A DNA stretch of 64,000 nucleotides. It comes from Candidatus Endomicrobiellum calonymphae. GTDB taxonomy: Bacteria > Elusimicrobiota > Endomicrobiia > Endomicrobiales > Endomicrobiaceae. A model generated the notes under the pieces. The model made no database searches and was not told the origin of the DNA. It was given only the letters and a program-made list of their open reading frames with translations. A program made the position numbers and the translations under genes. Below, in pieces: positions 1-9,889 of the stretch. Location: positions 105,506 through 169,505 of the forward strand of contig JAISYK010000006.1 of the NCBI GenBank assembly GCA_031269945.1, given 5' to 3'. Every line of letters begins with the position of its first letter. Position 1 is the stretch's first letter.

Positions 1-438
1 TTTATCGATTGCTCTTGAAGTTTCGGATAGTATGTAACATTGATTTGGATTTCTTCTTATCCAGAAATAACAATATCAATAATATCTTTATGTGTATTGT
101 ATCGTTTTCTTATATACTGTTTAATTTTGTTCTCGATATTTTGAAAATGTTTTAATGTTTTTACTTCAGGAATAAATAGGGGCATTCTTAAAAAACCAGA
201 GCATTTTTTATAATCTGTTTTTTTTGATTTAAACTTGTGAGTAGTTGAAATTGCGGATTTTTGCATAAATTTGATCACTTCATAAAACTTTTAAAATATG
301 GTTTAAGTGCTTGATTCTGAAACTTTTTTGTCTGCCATAATTTAATTCTTAATTTGTACTAGAGTATAGAAAACATAATTTGTATCGCAATAATAAAATC
401 GCCGAAAAAATGCTATCTATCATCTGGTATAGAATAAT
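1..438 (-). other. Unassigned segment with an interrupted reading frame at the window edge
   Basis: On the minus strand a 73-codon frame runs from 278 down to a TAA at 57-59. The same frame stays open beyond that stop to the window edge, for 19 more codons. This looks like a gene cut by one in-frame stop, but I do not recognise the family. It lies downstream of mnmA on the same strand. The rest of the segment up to mnmA shows nothing I can support. It could also be chance reading in AT-rich DNA. Confidence 0.25.
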
Positions 439-1524
439 TTAGCTCGTTGTTGTGTTTTGTATTATTCCGCCTCCCAAAACGATATTTTCTTTATAAAATA
501 CTGCACTTTGTCCTGCAGTAATAGATATTTGCGGTTCAAAAAATTTAATTTTTATTGAAGACGTTCCTGTTGGAGTAATAATTGCTTTTGCGGGTTTGTG
601 TTGTTGACGAATTTTCACAGTTGCCTCAAAGGAATTTTTGGGGATTGGAATTGAGCACCATGATATTTCTTTGACTCTAAGCGATAATGAATATAAATCT
701 TCCATTGAACCTACTACTACAGAATTTTGTTTGTATAAAATATTTACGACATATAGGGGGTCATTCCTTCCACCAGCAAGTCCAAGCCCTCTACGTTTCC
801 CTATTGTGTAATTCCATATTCCGTTGTGTTTCCCTAGAATTTTGCCTTTTTTATCTATAATATTACCTTGATTTATTGGAAATTTTAAAATATCATTATA
901 GTTTCCGCAATAAAAATCTTGACTTTCAGATTTTTCAGCTACTGGAATTTCTATTTTTTTTGCAATGGTTCTTATCTGTTTTTTTGTATATTGTCCAATG
1001 GGGAAAAGAACTTCTGAAAGCGTTTTTTGCGTAAATCTATATAGAAAGTAGCTTTGATCCTTATTTAGATCTATGCCTCTCTGAAGCTGATATATATTAT
1101 GGTGATTGTTAAAAATTATGTTTGCGTAATGTCCTGTGGCAAATTTTTCAAAAACAATCCCAGCTTTTTTTGCCGCGGCAGGAAGAATTCCAAATTTGAT
1201 ATGAGCGTTGCATAAAATGCAAGGATTTGGGGTACGTCCTTTTTTATACTCATTTCTAAAATTTTTAAGGACACATTTTTTATATTCTTCGTGGCAATCT
1301 ATTATGTATAAAGGAATTTTAATAAAATCGGCTATTTTATATGCTGATTCAATATCTCTATCCTCAGGGCCAAAGCAAGTGTCATAATTTTTGATTTCTG
1401 TTGCTTTAATAGACTTATCCCATATAGACATCATTACGCCAGTTACGTCATAACCTCGTTTTTTTAACAAATAAGCTGCTATTGCAGAATCTACTCCTCC
1501 ACTTAATCCGATTAATACCTTCAT
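439..1524 (-). CDS. mnmA: tRNA-specific 2-thiouridylase MnmA
   Basis: This cytoplasmic enzyme activates U34 of the tRNAs for Lys, Glu and Gln with ATP and transfers sulfur to make 2-thiouridine. The 361-residue length is normal. The N-terminus has the ATP pyrophosphatase loop SGGVDS (residues 8-13). The two catalytic cysteines are C102 (in NPCILC) and C206 (in DFYCGN). ATGHYA, KDQSYFLYR and YTIGKRRGLG are family signatures. The start ATG opens directly into the first beta strand. Upstream on the same strand lies only a decayed hydE, so mnmA is now effectively monocistronic. Confidence 0.97.
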   Translation of the reverse strand: MKVLIGLSGGVDSAIAAYLLKKRGYDVTGVMMSIWDKSIKATEIKNYDTCFGPEDRDIESAYKIADFIKIPLYIIDCHEEYKKCVLKNFRNEYKKGRTPNPCILCNAHIKFGILPAAAKKAGIVFEKFATGHYANIIFNNHHNIYQLQRGIDLNKDQSYFLYRFTQKTLSEVLFPIGQYTKKQIRTIAKKIEIPVAEKSESQDFYCGNYNDILKFPINQGNIIDKKGKILGKHNGIWNYTIGKRRGLGLAGGRNDPLYVVNILYKQNSVVVGSMEDLYSLSLRVKEISWCSIPIPKNSFEATVKIRQQHKPAKAIITPTGTSSIKIKFFEPQISITAGQSAVFYKENIVLGGGIIQNTTTS

Positions 1525-1544
1525 TTTAATCCTCTTTTTATTTT

Positions 1545-2135
1545 AGTAAAACCCTTTTACTTGTGACGTGTATCTGCCTGTTTATAGATTTAGTTTTATT
1601 TTCTGTGTAAGAAATATGCATCTTCAGTACAACGAAGAATCGTTTATGTAAGCAACGCCAAGGTGTATTCTACAAGTTTATAAATGTAATTAATAGCAAT
1701 GTCTAGATCTTTAATATTTGAAATAATTTTTGTCATTTTATCAACACATTACGCTAGAAATCTTCGCTTGATTGTATGTAAAACACTTATTATAACTATA
1801 TTTTTCTTTTTTGGCTCTGATTTTATGATTTTTTGAGGTTTTTACACAATAGCGTGTTTTAAGTATTGATTGTCTTTTCTCAGACAGCAGTATAAACAAT
1901 TTTGATTGCAATAATCAGAAAATTCTATATCAGCTTCAAGATGTACCTCATTACCTAAATATTTTTTACGTATTTCATATGGGATTGAAAAAAGTTTTTT
2001 AATTCCACACCCTCAAGAAAATATAGAATTTCTTTTTTCTCTAAAGTTGTGTGATATTTGGTGATTTTGTTTAGTATGAGGTCAATATCATTGCTCGTAC
2101 GTGAAATATATAAAACAGTGGATGTTATAATTTTG
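1545..2135 (-). pseudogene. hydE: Remnant of [FeFe]-hydrogenase maturase HydE (radical SAM)
   Basis: Reading the minus strand in shifting frames gives an N-terminal helical segment (ILNKITKYHTTLEKKEI), then KKYLGNEVHLEADIEFSDYC and CNQNCLYCCLRKDN, which is the HydE cluster region with its CX3CX2C motif (about 1880-1915). Further on, ISNIKDLDIAI and a degenerate copy of the family's 'YLLRHET' segment appear, then similarity stops. Several stops and frameshifts interrupt it and the C-terminal half is missing. HydE works with HydF and HydG to build the [FeFe]-hydrogenase H-cluster. The identification rests on motif order, not on a search; BioB or another HydE-like radical SAM enzyme is the alternative. 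Confidence 0.7.
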
Positions 2136-2430
2136 AGCGTTTAAGTTAAAAATTGGTTCAACCTATCTGAATTATCATTATGAGATTAAAATTTAAACTA
2201 AAGTTTACATACTTGTAAATTAATTTTTTGTTTTTACGAAAAAGGTTAGAATGTGAATAGAAAACAATAAAAGTATAATATGAAATTAAGATTATTTGGT
2301 AAATTTTTTAATGATTCACATTAGTTTATTTGTGTTATCTTTTATTATATAAAAACTTTGAGAAGTAAAAGGCGAAAAATGAGCAAATATTTATGTTGAA
2401 CAAACTTATATTTGTAATGTATTCATTTTC

Positions 2431-3115
2431 TTTAGTTTATTCTATATAAAGCTGATAGAACTTTCAAAGATCTAAAAAGACTTTTGAAATCTGTTATGAA
2501 TGTAGGTAATCCTCACATAAGTGGAACAGGTAAGACCTCAATTTGGGAGTGAGTTAATGCTTCAGATAGTGGTGATGAATTGTTTCTAATTGCTAGAAGC
2601 GTTCCTGAAACTGCGTAAATTGTTTGGACTCAAAAATAATAAGATATATGAATGGCTTTTTGAGGTTTGAAAGTGAAGTAAAGCTTGGTATTTATGTTTT
2701 GGATAATAATTTTGACATTGGAGTATTCAAAAAGATTTGGACATTGTGTGTGCATAAATACGATGAGTTTTTTCGAAAAGGAGTGTGCTTATACTTGCTG
2801 GAATTTTAAAAGAAAATCAAAAGGCTTTAAAAAGAACTGGTATTTTGGTTATCCAAATTCTTAATTCTTAAATATGATTTTGTATGAACGACTAAAAAAC
2901 AGAAAAGATCAGTTTTTATTTTATCAAGGTGAGAGTTTATTGTAAGATATTATGTGGCAATTTTAAATATAGAATTGTTGATTTAGATACGAATCTTGGT
3001 ACTTGAACTTTTAAAGAAATCTAATGTGTATTCCTTAAGTGCAGTAGATTTTGTGAAAGGATTTAAGAATTTTATTAAAAAATCGAGAATAAGAATAAAA
3101 GGTTATGTAATATAC
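2431..3115 (+). pseudogene. Possible remnant of DNA polymerase III delta subunit (HolA)
   Basis: Broken plus-strand frames give FKDLKRLLKSVMNVG and, after a stop, DELFLIARSVPETA and then KIYEWLFEV. This order resembles the middle of HolA (…LL.s…, …VPE.T.fVf…, K.yeWl…). Near 3010-3115 a stretch reading LLKKSNVYSLSAVDFVKGF resembles the C-terminal helical collar region of HolA. There are at least six stops or shifts. The match is weak and judged by eye. A real holA is essential for clamp loading, so an intact copy should exist elsewhere if this is correct. Confidence 0.35.
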
Positions 3116-3164
3116 TGTACTGACTGATAGGTTATATTGACTATAATAATGTGATAAAAAATAA

Positions 3165-3340
3165 TTAGTTGCAAAGAAAAAAAAACTTTTTTATCGTTAT
3201 GGCAAAAGATGCGGTCAAGCTGGAAAAATTAATGATAGCTTAAAGTGAAAAAATCGTTGGGCCTCTTGTTATGGAACTACAGTTTATTATGGAACTACAG
3301 TTTAAGATTGAAAAAAAACAATTGAAACAAAAAATGTTAA
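3165..3340 (+). pseudogene. Possible C-terminal remnant of tetraacyldisaccharide 4'-kinase (LpxK)
   Basis: A plus-strand frame reads FFIVMAKDAVKLEKL, close to the conserved LpxK C-terminal motif (V-T-T-E-K-D-A-V-K-L), followed by the short strand-rich tail expected of that family. An 18-bp tandem duplication lies inside it. It sits just upstream of the gmhB remnant, which suits a lipid A/core-sugar gene cluster. Only the last 50 or so codons are recognisable, so the assignment is tentative. Confidence 0.35.
3269..3304 (+). repeat. 18-bp perfect tandem duplication
   Basis: The unit TTATGGAACTACAGTTTA occurs twice in direct succession (3269-3286 and 3287-3304). Its length is a multiple of three, so it keeps frame, adding six codons to the putative lpxK remnant. 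It looks like a replication-slippage duplication in DNA no longer under selection. Confidence 0.9.
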
Positions 3341-3807
3341 AAAGTTTGCGGTTTTTCTAGATGGAGATGTGACGATTATTTTTGATAAGAACTATTTGAA
3401 TTCTCCAAATAAAGCGAAATTTTATTCGTTTAATGTAAGAAATATAAATAAATTGCGAGAAGCAGGCTTTCAGGCAATAATCGTCACAAATTAATCCGGT
3501 GTCAGCAAAAGTATGTTTACTGAAAAGATCTAATAAAAACAAATGAAAAACTTTTATCTCTGCTTAAAGGAGCTGAAGTAGATTTTTTTTTGTTTATTGT
3601 CCGCACTCTAATTTTGATGATTGTTGTTGCAGAAAACAAAAACTGATTAAGGCATTCATTTATAAGAGGGGCAAGAAATTTTGATATAAATCTTGAAAAA
3701 ATTTTATGTTGTTGTTGAGGTAGCGTAAAAGAGATTATTTATTTGGTTTCAATATGTAGGGAGAGGGGGAAAGTATACTAGTTCTTACTGGGCGTAGTAA
3801 ACAGTAG
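3333..3807 (+). pseudogene. gmhB: Remnant of D-glycero-D-manno-heptose-1,7-bisphosphate 7-phosphatase
   Basis: The frame opens with KKFAVFLDGDVTIIFDKNYL, the HAD-type phosphatase motif I (normally LDRDGTI; here G has become V). It continues through REAGFQAIIVTN, where a TAA (3492-3494) replaces the expected Gln of VTNQSG. GVSKSMFTEKI, NEKLLSLLKGAEVD, a histidine/cysteine-rich zinc-loop region and finally ILVLTGRSKQ follow, with shifts between them. The intact enzyme removes the 1- or 7-phosphate of heptose bisphosphate in ADP-heptose synthesis for the LPS core. At least three disruptions make it non-functional. A gmhA remnant lies at 31.4-31.8 kb. Confidence 0.85.
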
Positions 3808-4617
3808 GGTAGTAACACAAAGTAATAAATGAAAGAGAAAACACGTTTATTGTATGTAAAATCTTAAAATAAACTGTAAATTTTGTAATTGGGGATGCCA
3901 AAAATCGCTAAAAACGCAAATTTGTATTTATGAAAAATATTTTTGAATAGGTATGTGATTAATTTAATGATTATTGTAAATATATACTCATACTTTTTAG
4001 CGTTTGTATAGAATAGTTTCAACTCTTCTTTAGAATTTTTAATTTGATTAAAAAAGAATACTAACTTAATAACTTACTGGTACTTTATTTTTATGTTAAC
4101 TTATTCTTTGTTTCTAATCTGACAAACAGTAGAAGTGTGTTTTAAACTTTTCAAGAAAACAATATTTTTTGTGTTTCCTATTTTCTGTGCAGATGTAACG
4201 CACTTTTGGGAAACTTACGAGCTTTTTAGCACAATTCTTGTGGTGATAAGTCTTTAATACAAACAAATTTTAAAATTTTTCTTGTAAATTCATATTTGGT
4301 ACTGAAACTATAAAGCTGTACGCATCATCGTACGATATAAAATACTACAAATTTTTTAACCTCTGATTACTAATTTTCTATTTTGCCAAGTTGCTATGTG
4401 TGTCACTTAGGTGATACAAGTTGTCTTGTTTCTAATTTGTAAAAAATGTGTTATATTCATTGTATGGAAAGTTAAGATGTGATTAGCTAAGAGTTGGAAA
4501 AATGAAAAAGGTGTTTGATTCAGGAAGAGGTTCCATTTTAAGTGATTTTTTATTGTTATTGTTTGCGGGTAAAGTTCGGAGTGGGTTGGGTGTAAAATAT
4601 ATACCAGGGGTGATACA
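3808..4617. other. Decayed or non-coding stretch, nothing recognised
   Basis: Eight hundred bases between the gmhB remnant and gpmA carry frequent stops in all frames and very low GC. I looked for continuation of a heptose or LPS gene cluster and could not support one. The only long minus-strand frame (4407-4766) overlaps the start of gpmA and looks like a shadow. Confidence 0.5.
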
Positions 4618-5385
4618 ATGATGTATAAAGTCGTTTTAGTGAGACATGGCGAGAGTGTTTGGAATAAAGAGAACAGATTTACTGGCTGGACAGATGTAGA
4701 TTTATCTAAAAAAGGGAATGAAGAAGCTTTAATGGCCGGCGAACAGTTAAAGGAAAGCGATTTCACTTTTGATCTAGCTTATACTTCTGTCCTTAAAAGG
4801 GCGATTAAAACTCTTTGGAATATAATTAATAAAATGGATTTAGTTTGGATTCCAGTTGTTAAGAGTTGGAAATTAAATGAAAGACATTATGGAGCTTTAC
4901 AAGGTTTGAATAAAACTGAAATGGCTGCGAAATATGGAGAAGAACAAGTAAAAATCTGGAGAAGAAGCTACGATACTTCACCAATGCCCTTGAATGAAAA
5001 TGATGAAAGATATCCTGGAAAAGACGTGAGGTATTCAAAAATTTTAAAAAGCGAGATACCTTTAACAGAATGTTTAAAAGATACTGTAATGAGAATTGTG
5101 CCATACTGGGAAAAAGAAATTTCTCCGCAAATACGGTCGGGTAAAAAAATTATAATAGTAGCACACGGTAACAGTTTAAGAGCTTTAGTGAAATATTTAG
5201 ATAATATAAACGATAACGATATAGTAAATTTAAATATACCTACTGCAATGCCGCTGATCTATGAGCTTGATGAAAATTTGAAAGCCATTAAAAATTATTA
5301 TCTTTGTGATTCTGATGCTGTTAAAAAAGCAATAAAAGCAGTAGTAAATCAAGGAAAAATTGAGAAATTATACTATAAGTTGTGA
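4618..5385 (+). CDS. gpmA: 2,3-bisphosphoglycerate-dependent phosphoglycerate mutase
   Basis: Interconverts 3- and 2-phosphoglycerate in glycolysis in the cytoplasm. The 255-residue length matches the bacterial dPGM family. The catalytic RHGES motif (histidine about residue 10) is followed by [12 protein letters not shown], the acid-base [11 protein letters not shown] loop, and the second histidine in [10 protein letters not shown]. Two ATG codons lie in tandem (4618 and 4621); either could start. A GGGGTG purine stretch precedes them. It stands alone, with a pta gene 90 bases downstream on the same strand. Confidence 0.96.
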   Translation: MMYKVVLVRHGESVWNKENRFTGWTDVDLSKKGNEEALMAGEQLKESDFTFDLAYTSVLKRAIKTLWNIINKMDLVWIPVVKSWKLNERHYGALQGLNKTEMAAKYGEEQVKIWRRSYDTSPMPLNENDERYPGKDVRYSKILKSEIPLTECLKDTVMRIVPYWEKEISPQIRSGKKIIIVAHGNSLRALVKYLDNINDNDIVNLNIPTAMPLIYELDENLKAIKNYYLCDSDAVKKAIKAVVNQGKIEKLYYKL

Positions 5386-5481
5386 TAATTATTATATGAT
5401 ATTTATGGTTTAGCTTTTGGTCTAACTTTGCACTGTTTGGAAAAGGTGTTTTTTATTTTTGATTTTTAAGGAGATGTGCTC

Positions 5482-6492
5482 GTGGTGAGTGTGAGGCAAC
5501 ATATTTTGGAGTTAGCTAGGAAGAGGAGAGGGAAGATAGTTATGCCTGAAGGTTTTGATGAAAGAGTTTTAAAAGCTGCCAAAAGACTTACTGAAGATGG
5601 GATAGCGTCAGTAGTTTTGCCGGTTGATGATATAAAAAATATTGAAAAAATTGCATATGAAGCTGATATAGATTTAAGAGGTATTGAAGTAATTAAAATT
5701 GACAGAGATATTCTTGATAAAGAGAAAATTAAAGAATTTGTTGATGCCAGAACTAAAAAGTGCATGATCACTAAAGAAGAGGTATTAAATCTTTTAAAAA
5801 ATCCTTTATATTTTTCAATGATGTATTTAAAAAGTGGAAATTGTGATGCTTGTGTTGGTGGTGCTGTTTATGATACAACAAACGTTTTAAGAGCTGGTAT
5901 TCACGTGGTTGGGACCGCTGAGAATATGAAAATGATTTCGTCATATTTCCTTATGATACCTCCGGAAGGGCATAGTCTTGCGAAAGAGCCTGTAATATTT
6001 GCTGATTGTGCCGTAAATCCTGATCCGCAGCAGTCCACAGAGTTAAAAGATATTGCTATTGCAACGGTCGAAAGCTTTAAAAAACTTTTTCCTGATAAGC
6101 AAGCGAATGTAGCAATGCTTTCTTTCTCAACAAAAGGAAGCTCTAATAATAAAATTTTATTAAAGGTTCAGGAGGCGACTGAACTTGTCAAATCTCATTT
6201 TGCTGGCCGGAACGATATAAATATTGATGGAGAACTTCAATTTGATGCCGCTGTCGTGCCGAGCATTGGAAAAAGGAAAGCACCTAATTCTTCGGTCGCT
6301 GGCAATGCTAATATATTTATTTTCCCAGAATTAAATGCAGGTAATATCGGTTGTAAAATTGCGGAGAGGTACGGTGGCTTTCAAGCTGTTGGTCCGATAA
6401 TTCAAGGCCTTGCACTTCCGGTAAGTGATTTGAGCAGAGGTTCTAATTCTGATGATATTTATCTTATTAGTGCAATTATTTTATGTTTTTAG
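5482..6492 (+). CDS. pta: Phosphate acetyltransferase
   Basis: Converts acetyl-CoA and phosphate to acetyl phosphate, the first step of acetate/ATP fermentation. About 336 residues, full length for the short Pta class. Recognisable segments are MPEGFDERVLKAAKRL near the N-terminus, KNPLYFSMMYLKSGNCDACV with the GGAVYDTTNVLRAGI signature, FADCAVNPDP, and the C-terminal FPELNAGNIGCKIAERYGG and GPIIQGLALPVSDLSRG. I prefer the GTG at 5482 because AAGGAG (5468-5473) lies 8 nt upstream; a GTG at 5476 is also possible. No acetate kinase gene follows, so ackA must be elsewhere if acetate is made. Confidence 0.95.
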   Translation: MVSVRQHILELARKRRGKIVMPEGFDERVLKAAKRLTEDGIASVVLPVDDIKNIEKIAYEADIDLRGIEVIKIDRDILDKEKIKEFVDARTKKCMITKEEVLNLLKNPLYFSMMYLKSGNCDACVGGAVYDTTNVLRAGIHVVGTAENMKMISSYFLMIPPEGHSLAKEPVIFADCAVNPDPQQSTELKDIAIATVESFKKLFPDKQANVAMLSFSTKGSSNNKILLKVQEATELVKSHFAGRNDINIDGELQFDAAVVPSIGKRKAPNSSVAGNANIFIFPELNAGNIGCKIAERYGGFQAVGPIIQGLALPVSDLSRGSNSDDIYLISAIILCF

Positions 6493-7156
6493 GATATAGA
6501 TTAATTATTAATTATTGTGTTAGACGTAACGTGAATTGTCGTTTGTTGTGTTCTTGAAGTTGCATTAGGCCGTATTTATTACAGAGTTTTTTCTAGCGAC
6601 GGGGGGGGGATTTTTGCTACTTATGAATATTTCTTTTGGTGTTTTTAGGATGAGTTCAGTCTTGTTGTGAGTGGATTTGATTGTTGAAAGGTTTTTTTGA
6701 TTTTAGTGATTAGGGTTTCCTGTGTCTTCGTTTGGCGGGCGTGCCCAATAATTATCCGATGTCCTTAATTTCTTCTTATTATATGGTTGGTTTTTCTTCA
6801 TATTTGAACTAATTTGATTCAGTCATTATGTGACGTTGCAATCAAGTTTTCCGTAATCTTTTTGCTTACATATTTTTTTTGCCTGTGTAAGTTGGTATAT
6901 AGTATGTATATAGCCTTATTTTATATCTTCTTGTATTTTGTTTTATGTTTAAAAGTGAATCTCCACAAGAGATGAAAACATTTTTGCCATTGTGATAAAT
7001 TTCAAAAGATTTAAGGAACAAATGCTTAAATTTGCGAGAGTTTTGCACTGTGACGCCCGCGAGATGATCACAATCAGAATAGACGATTTTCAATCTAAAC
7101 AAATATCGAATAACTGCTGCTTGAACCCGCTCTCTTCTCTTGCTAGAATGTAAAAT
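6493..7156. other. Gene-free stretch with a G9 run and a weak HPr-like remnant
   Basis: No intact gene is visible. A run of nine G (6601-6609) stands out in AT-rich DNA. On the minus strand (6866-7102), downstream of the M42 peptidase, a 78-codon frame contains GVTVQN and later EIYHNGKNVFISCGDSLLNI. These resemble the start and middle of HPr phosphocarrier proteins but lack the active-site histidine segment. I treat that only as a possible ptsH remnant. Confidence 0.3.
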
Positions 7157-8215
7157 TTAAAACTCACAGTTCTCTCCGACGGCTTTATATATTATTTTTG
7201 TTGCTAGATCAACAGCAGAGTTTACGTCTTTAATACTGAACACAGATGTCGGAGCGTGGATATATCTTGTTGGAATACTTAAAATTCCCGTAAGTATTCC
7301 TTTTCTGCTCATATTTATCGTCGCACCATCTGTCATGCCACCGTCGATTATGTCTATTTGATATGGGATCATGTTTTCGTGTGCGACATCAAACATGAGC
7401 TTGCGCACCTTTTCTGGGACTATTGTCCCTCTTCCAGAGGCTTCTACTATTGTTATGGCAACACCTTTGCCGAGTTTTAGTGCGGAAATTTTTTCATCAA
7501 TTTCGGGTGTATCTCCTGTTACGGTTGTATCTATGATAAGTGCAAAATCAGGATCTATACTAAAAGATGAGGTCTTGCCTCCTTTTAGGCCGACTTCTTC
7601 CTGTGCTGTAGCACATGCATAAATCTCAGCGTTTATATCTTTTGATTTTACAAGATTTTCCATAACTTTTATCATAGCATAGCATCCTACTCTGTTATCT
7701 GCAGCTTTTCCGTAATAAATGTTGTCATTTAAAATGCCTGCATTAGGCTCAAAAATTATTTGGTCGCCGATATCCACGACTTTTAATACATCGTCCTTTG
7801 AATACAAGCCTATATCTATAAACATATTGCTGTATCTGATTAGTTTTTTTGATTCTTCTGTATCCATCAAATGTGGTGGTTTTGTTCCTATTATACCAGT
7901 GATGCATTCGCCATTTTTGTTTATGATTTTTACTATTTTCCCTAAAAGAACTAAATCGCTTATGCCGCCGATCTTAATGAAATATATAAATCCTTTTTCA
8001 CTTATGTGTTTTACAACCATACCGACTTCATCCATATGTGCTACGAGCATCAGTTTCTTTTTGCCTTTGCCTAATTTCCCTATGACATTGCCGAAATTGT
8101 CAATTTCAATGCTATCACACGCTTTCATAAGAGCCTTAGTCATAATTTTTGCGATATTTTTTTCATAACCTGAAATTCCATCACACATTAACAAGTCACT
8201 AAGTATTTTTTCCAT
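7157..8215 (-). CDS. M42 family glutamyl-type aminopeptidase (endoglucanase-like)
   Basis: A cytoplasmic dinuclear zinc aminopeptidase that trims peptides and usually assembles into a large tetrahedral dodecamer. At 352 residues it is full length. Metal and catalytic residues are visible: the histidine of AHMDEVG (near 60), the aspartate of GKAADNRVGC, the paired glutamates of TAQEEVGLKGG, the aspartate in LIIDTT and the C-terminal histidine of RYIHAP. The family includes FrvX and PepA-type enzymes; exact substrate preference cannot be read from sequence. It is probably used in peptide salvage. It has its own promoter region before the M48 gene. Confidence 0.93.
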   Translation of the reverse strand: MEKILSDLLMCDGISGYEKNIAKIMTKALMKACDSIEIDNFGNVIGKLGKGKKKLMLVAHMDEVGMVVKHISEKGFIYFIKIGGISDLVLLGKIVKIINKNGECITGIIGTKPPHLMDTEESKKLIRYSNMFIDIGLYSKDDVLKVVDIGDQIIFEPNAGILNDNIYYGKAADNRVGCYAMIKVMENLVKSKDINAEIYACATAQEEVGLKGGKTSSFSIDPDFALIIDTTVTGDTPEIDEKISALKLGKGVAITIVEASGRGTIVPEKVRKLMFDVAHENMIPYQIDIIDGGMTDGATINMSRKGILTGILSIPTRYIHAPTSVFSIKDVNSAVDLATKIIYKAVGENCEF

Positions 8216-8364
8216 CTCAATTCTCCGAATTAATATTTCAATTATAAAAGGATTTTTAAATACAAGGCTAAATTGTTGCTTACATAATAAACAACGTATT
8301 TTGCGTATATAAATTTTCCCATATTAAAAATTCTTAAGTATAAGCCTATATTTTTTATAGAACT

Positions 8365-9603
8365 TTAAAGTTCTATTTTATTTATTGCTTTAATTCTCTC
8401 TAAAACAGGCGGATGTGAATATTCTAAAAACACTTTGAATTTGTGAGGGTATAAATTTGATAAATTATCAACTGAAAGCTTTTTTAAAGCGTTTATCATA
8501 GCTTCTGGTTTTTTATAAGTTTTTGCCGCATAAGCGTCTGCTTCGTATTCATGTTTTCTCGAAAAATAACTTAAAACTATTGATGTTATTAGAGAGACAG
8601 GTTCGTAAAGAAATGAGAAAAATATTATTCCGGCATATATTGGTTGTGTATCCATTAAGAAAGCGTCGTAAAACCATATTTTATCTATAAAAAATGAAAA
8701 AACAAACAACATAGTTAGAGTTAAAACAAATGAAAAAATCATATGTTTTAATATATGCCCAAGTTTAAAGTGTCCCATTTCATGTGCTAAAATGCTTGTT
8801 AGTTCGTCAACACTATGTTTTTGGATAAGAGTGTCAAATAGAACTATTCTACGAAATTTCCCTATTCCTGTAAAAAATGCATTTGATTTTGTAGAACGTT
8901 TTGAACCATCCATCTTAAGTAAACCTTTCATTTTAAAATTTTCTTTTTTTGCGTATTTTTCAATAGAATTTTTTAGTTCTCCGTTTTCTAGAGGGGTATA
9001 TTTATTGAACAGAGGCATTATAATCACTGGTGAAATAAAAGTTATAAAAAGTTCAAAAATAACGATGACTAAAAAGGCATATAACCAAGCGTATTGGCGA
9101 ACACTTATGAAGAACCATAATATCGCAATAAAAATAACGGAATCTATTATAGCAGTTACAATCCATGATTTTAGTAAGTCTGTAAAAAAAGTTTTTGTAT
9201 TTGTTCTATTAAATCCAAATTTTTTTTCTATTACGAACACAGAATAGATTGAAAAAGGCACTTTTAATATTTCTGAAGCAAAAAAAAATATGCCAACAAA
9301 AGTGAGTCCAGTTAAAATTGGGCCAAAGCCAAAAGAAACGACAGTCGTGTTTAAGTAATTGAAGCCACCTGAAATTATAAAAATAATTTGGATTGCTAGG
9401 AAGAAAGTGGATGAAACTATAGAAAATTTTGTGGTTGTTTTTAAATACTTTTGCGATTTTATGTATTTTTCTCTATCATAATATTCCTCAAATTCTAAGG
9501 GTATATTGTTTGAAAGATTTTTAATATTGAGCAAATCCGCTATTGTTTCTATAGAATACACTGCGACAACAAAAGAAAGTATTAAAAAAGTGTAGACGTT
9601 CAT
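8365..9603 (-). CDS. M48 family membrane metallopeptidase (Ste24/CAAX protease type)
   Basis: An integral membrane zinc protease of 412 residues. Hydrophobic segments lie near residues 1-20, 60-80, 95-115, 145-165, 175-195 and 285-335. The zinc site is HEMGH (274-278) with the third ligand in HEYEAD (about 351-355). The long N-terminal membrane domain matches the Ste24/FACE1 subgroup rather than the shorter HtpX. Bacterial members are thought to act in membrane-protein quality control; the name 'CAAX protease' is by family only. The gene stands alone on the minus strand. Confidence 0.92.
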   Translation of the reverse strand: MNVYTFLILSFVVAVYSIETIADLLNIKNLSNNIPLEFEEYYDREKYIKSQKYLKTTTKFSIVSSTFFLAIQIIFIISGGFNYLNTTVVSFGFGPILTGLTFVGIFFFASEILKVPFSIYSVFVIEKKFGFNRTNTKTFFTDLLKSWIVTAIIDSVIFIAILWFFISVRQYAWLYAFLVIVIFELFITFISPVIIMPLFNKYTPLENGELKNSIEKYAKKENFKMKGLLKMDGSKRSTKSNAFFTGIGKFRRIVLFDTLIQKHSVDELTSILAHEMGHFKLGHILKHMIFSFVLTLTMLFVFSFFIDKIWFYDAFLMDTQPIYAGIIFFSFLYEPVSLITSIVLSYFSRKHEYEADAYAAKTYKKPEAMINALKKLSVDNLSNLYPHKFKVFLEYSHPPVLERIKAINKIEL

Positions 9604-9836
9604 TTGTTAAACTTCTCCTTTAATTTTAGTAGTCTTACGAAATACGATATCTATTTATATGTATTAATGAAGCGTATCACTTGTTTTATCAATTGATTAC
9701 ACATAGATATTTACGATCACTAACAGAAAAAGAATGTTCCTAAGCTAGTATTTAATTATACAATAAAGTTGTATGTGACAATCATTATACTGTATTATAG
9801 TGTTTGATATCCAATATAATTATACATAGTTAGTGC

Positions 9837-9866
9837 TTGTAATACATTATGGTGTAGGTATATAAT
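9837..9866 (+). promoter_or_regulatory. Probable sigma-70 promoter for tmk-holB
   Basis: TTGTAA (9837-9842) and TATAAT (9861-9866) are separated by 18 bp, and the tmk GTG start lies 24 nt after the -10 box. The -10 matches consensus in a very AT-rich region, so chance occurrence cannot be excluded. The rest of the 9604-9889 intergenic stretch shows nothing else. Confidence 0.45.
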
Positions 9867-9889
9867 TACAATTTGAATTTGGTATTATT

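Noticed and set aside
4407..4766. 119-codon minus-strand frame overlapping the start of gpmA
   Set aside because: It overlaps the well-supported gpmA and reads as its reverse shadow.
6866..7102. Possible HPr (ptsH) remnant on the minus strand
   Set aside because: GVTVQN and the later NGK segment resemble HPr, but the active-site region does not align and spacing is too short. I only mention it in the stretch entry.
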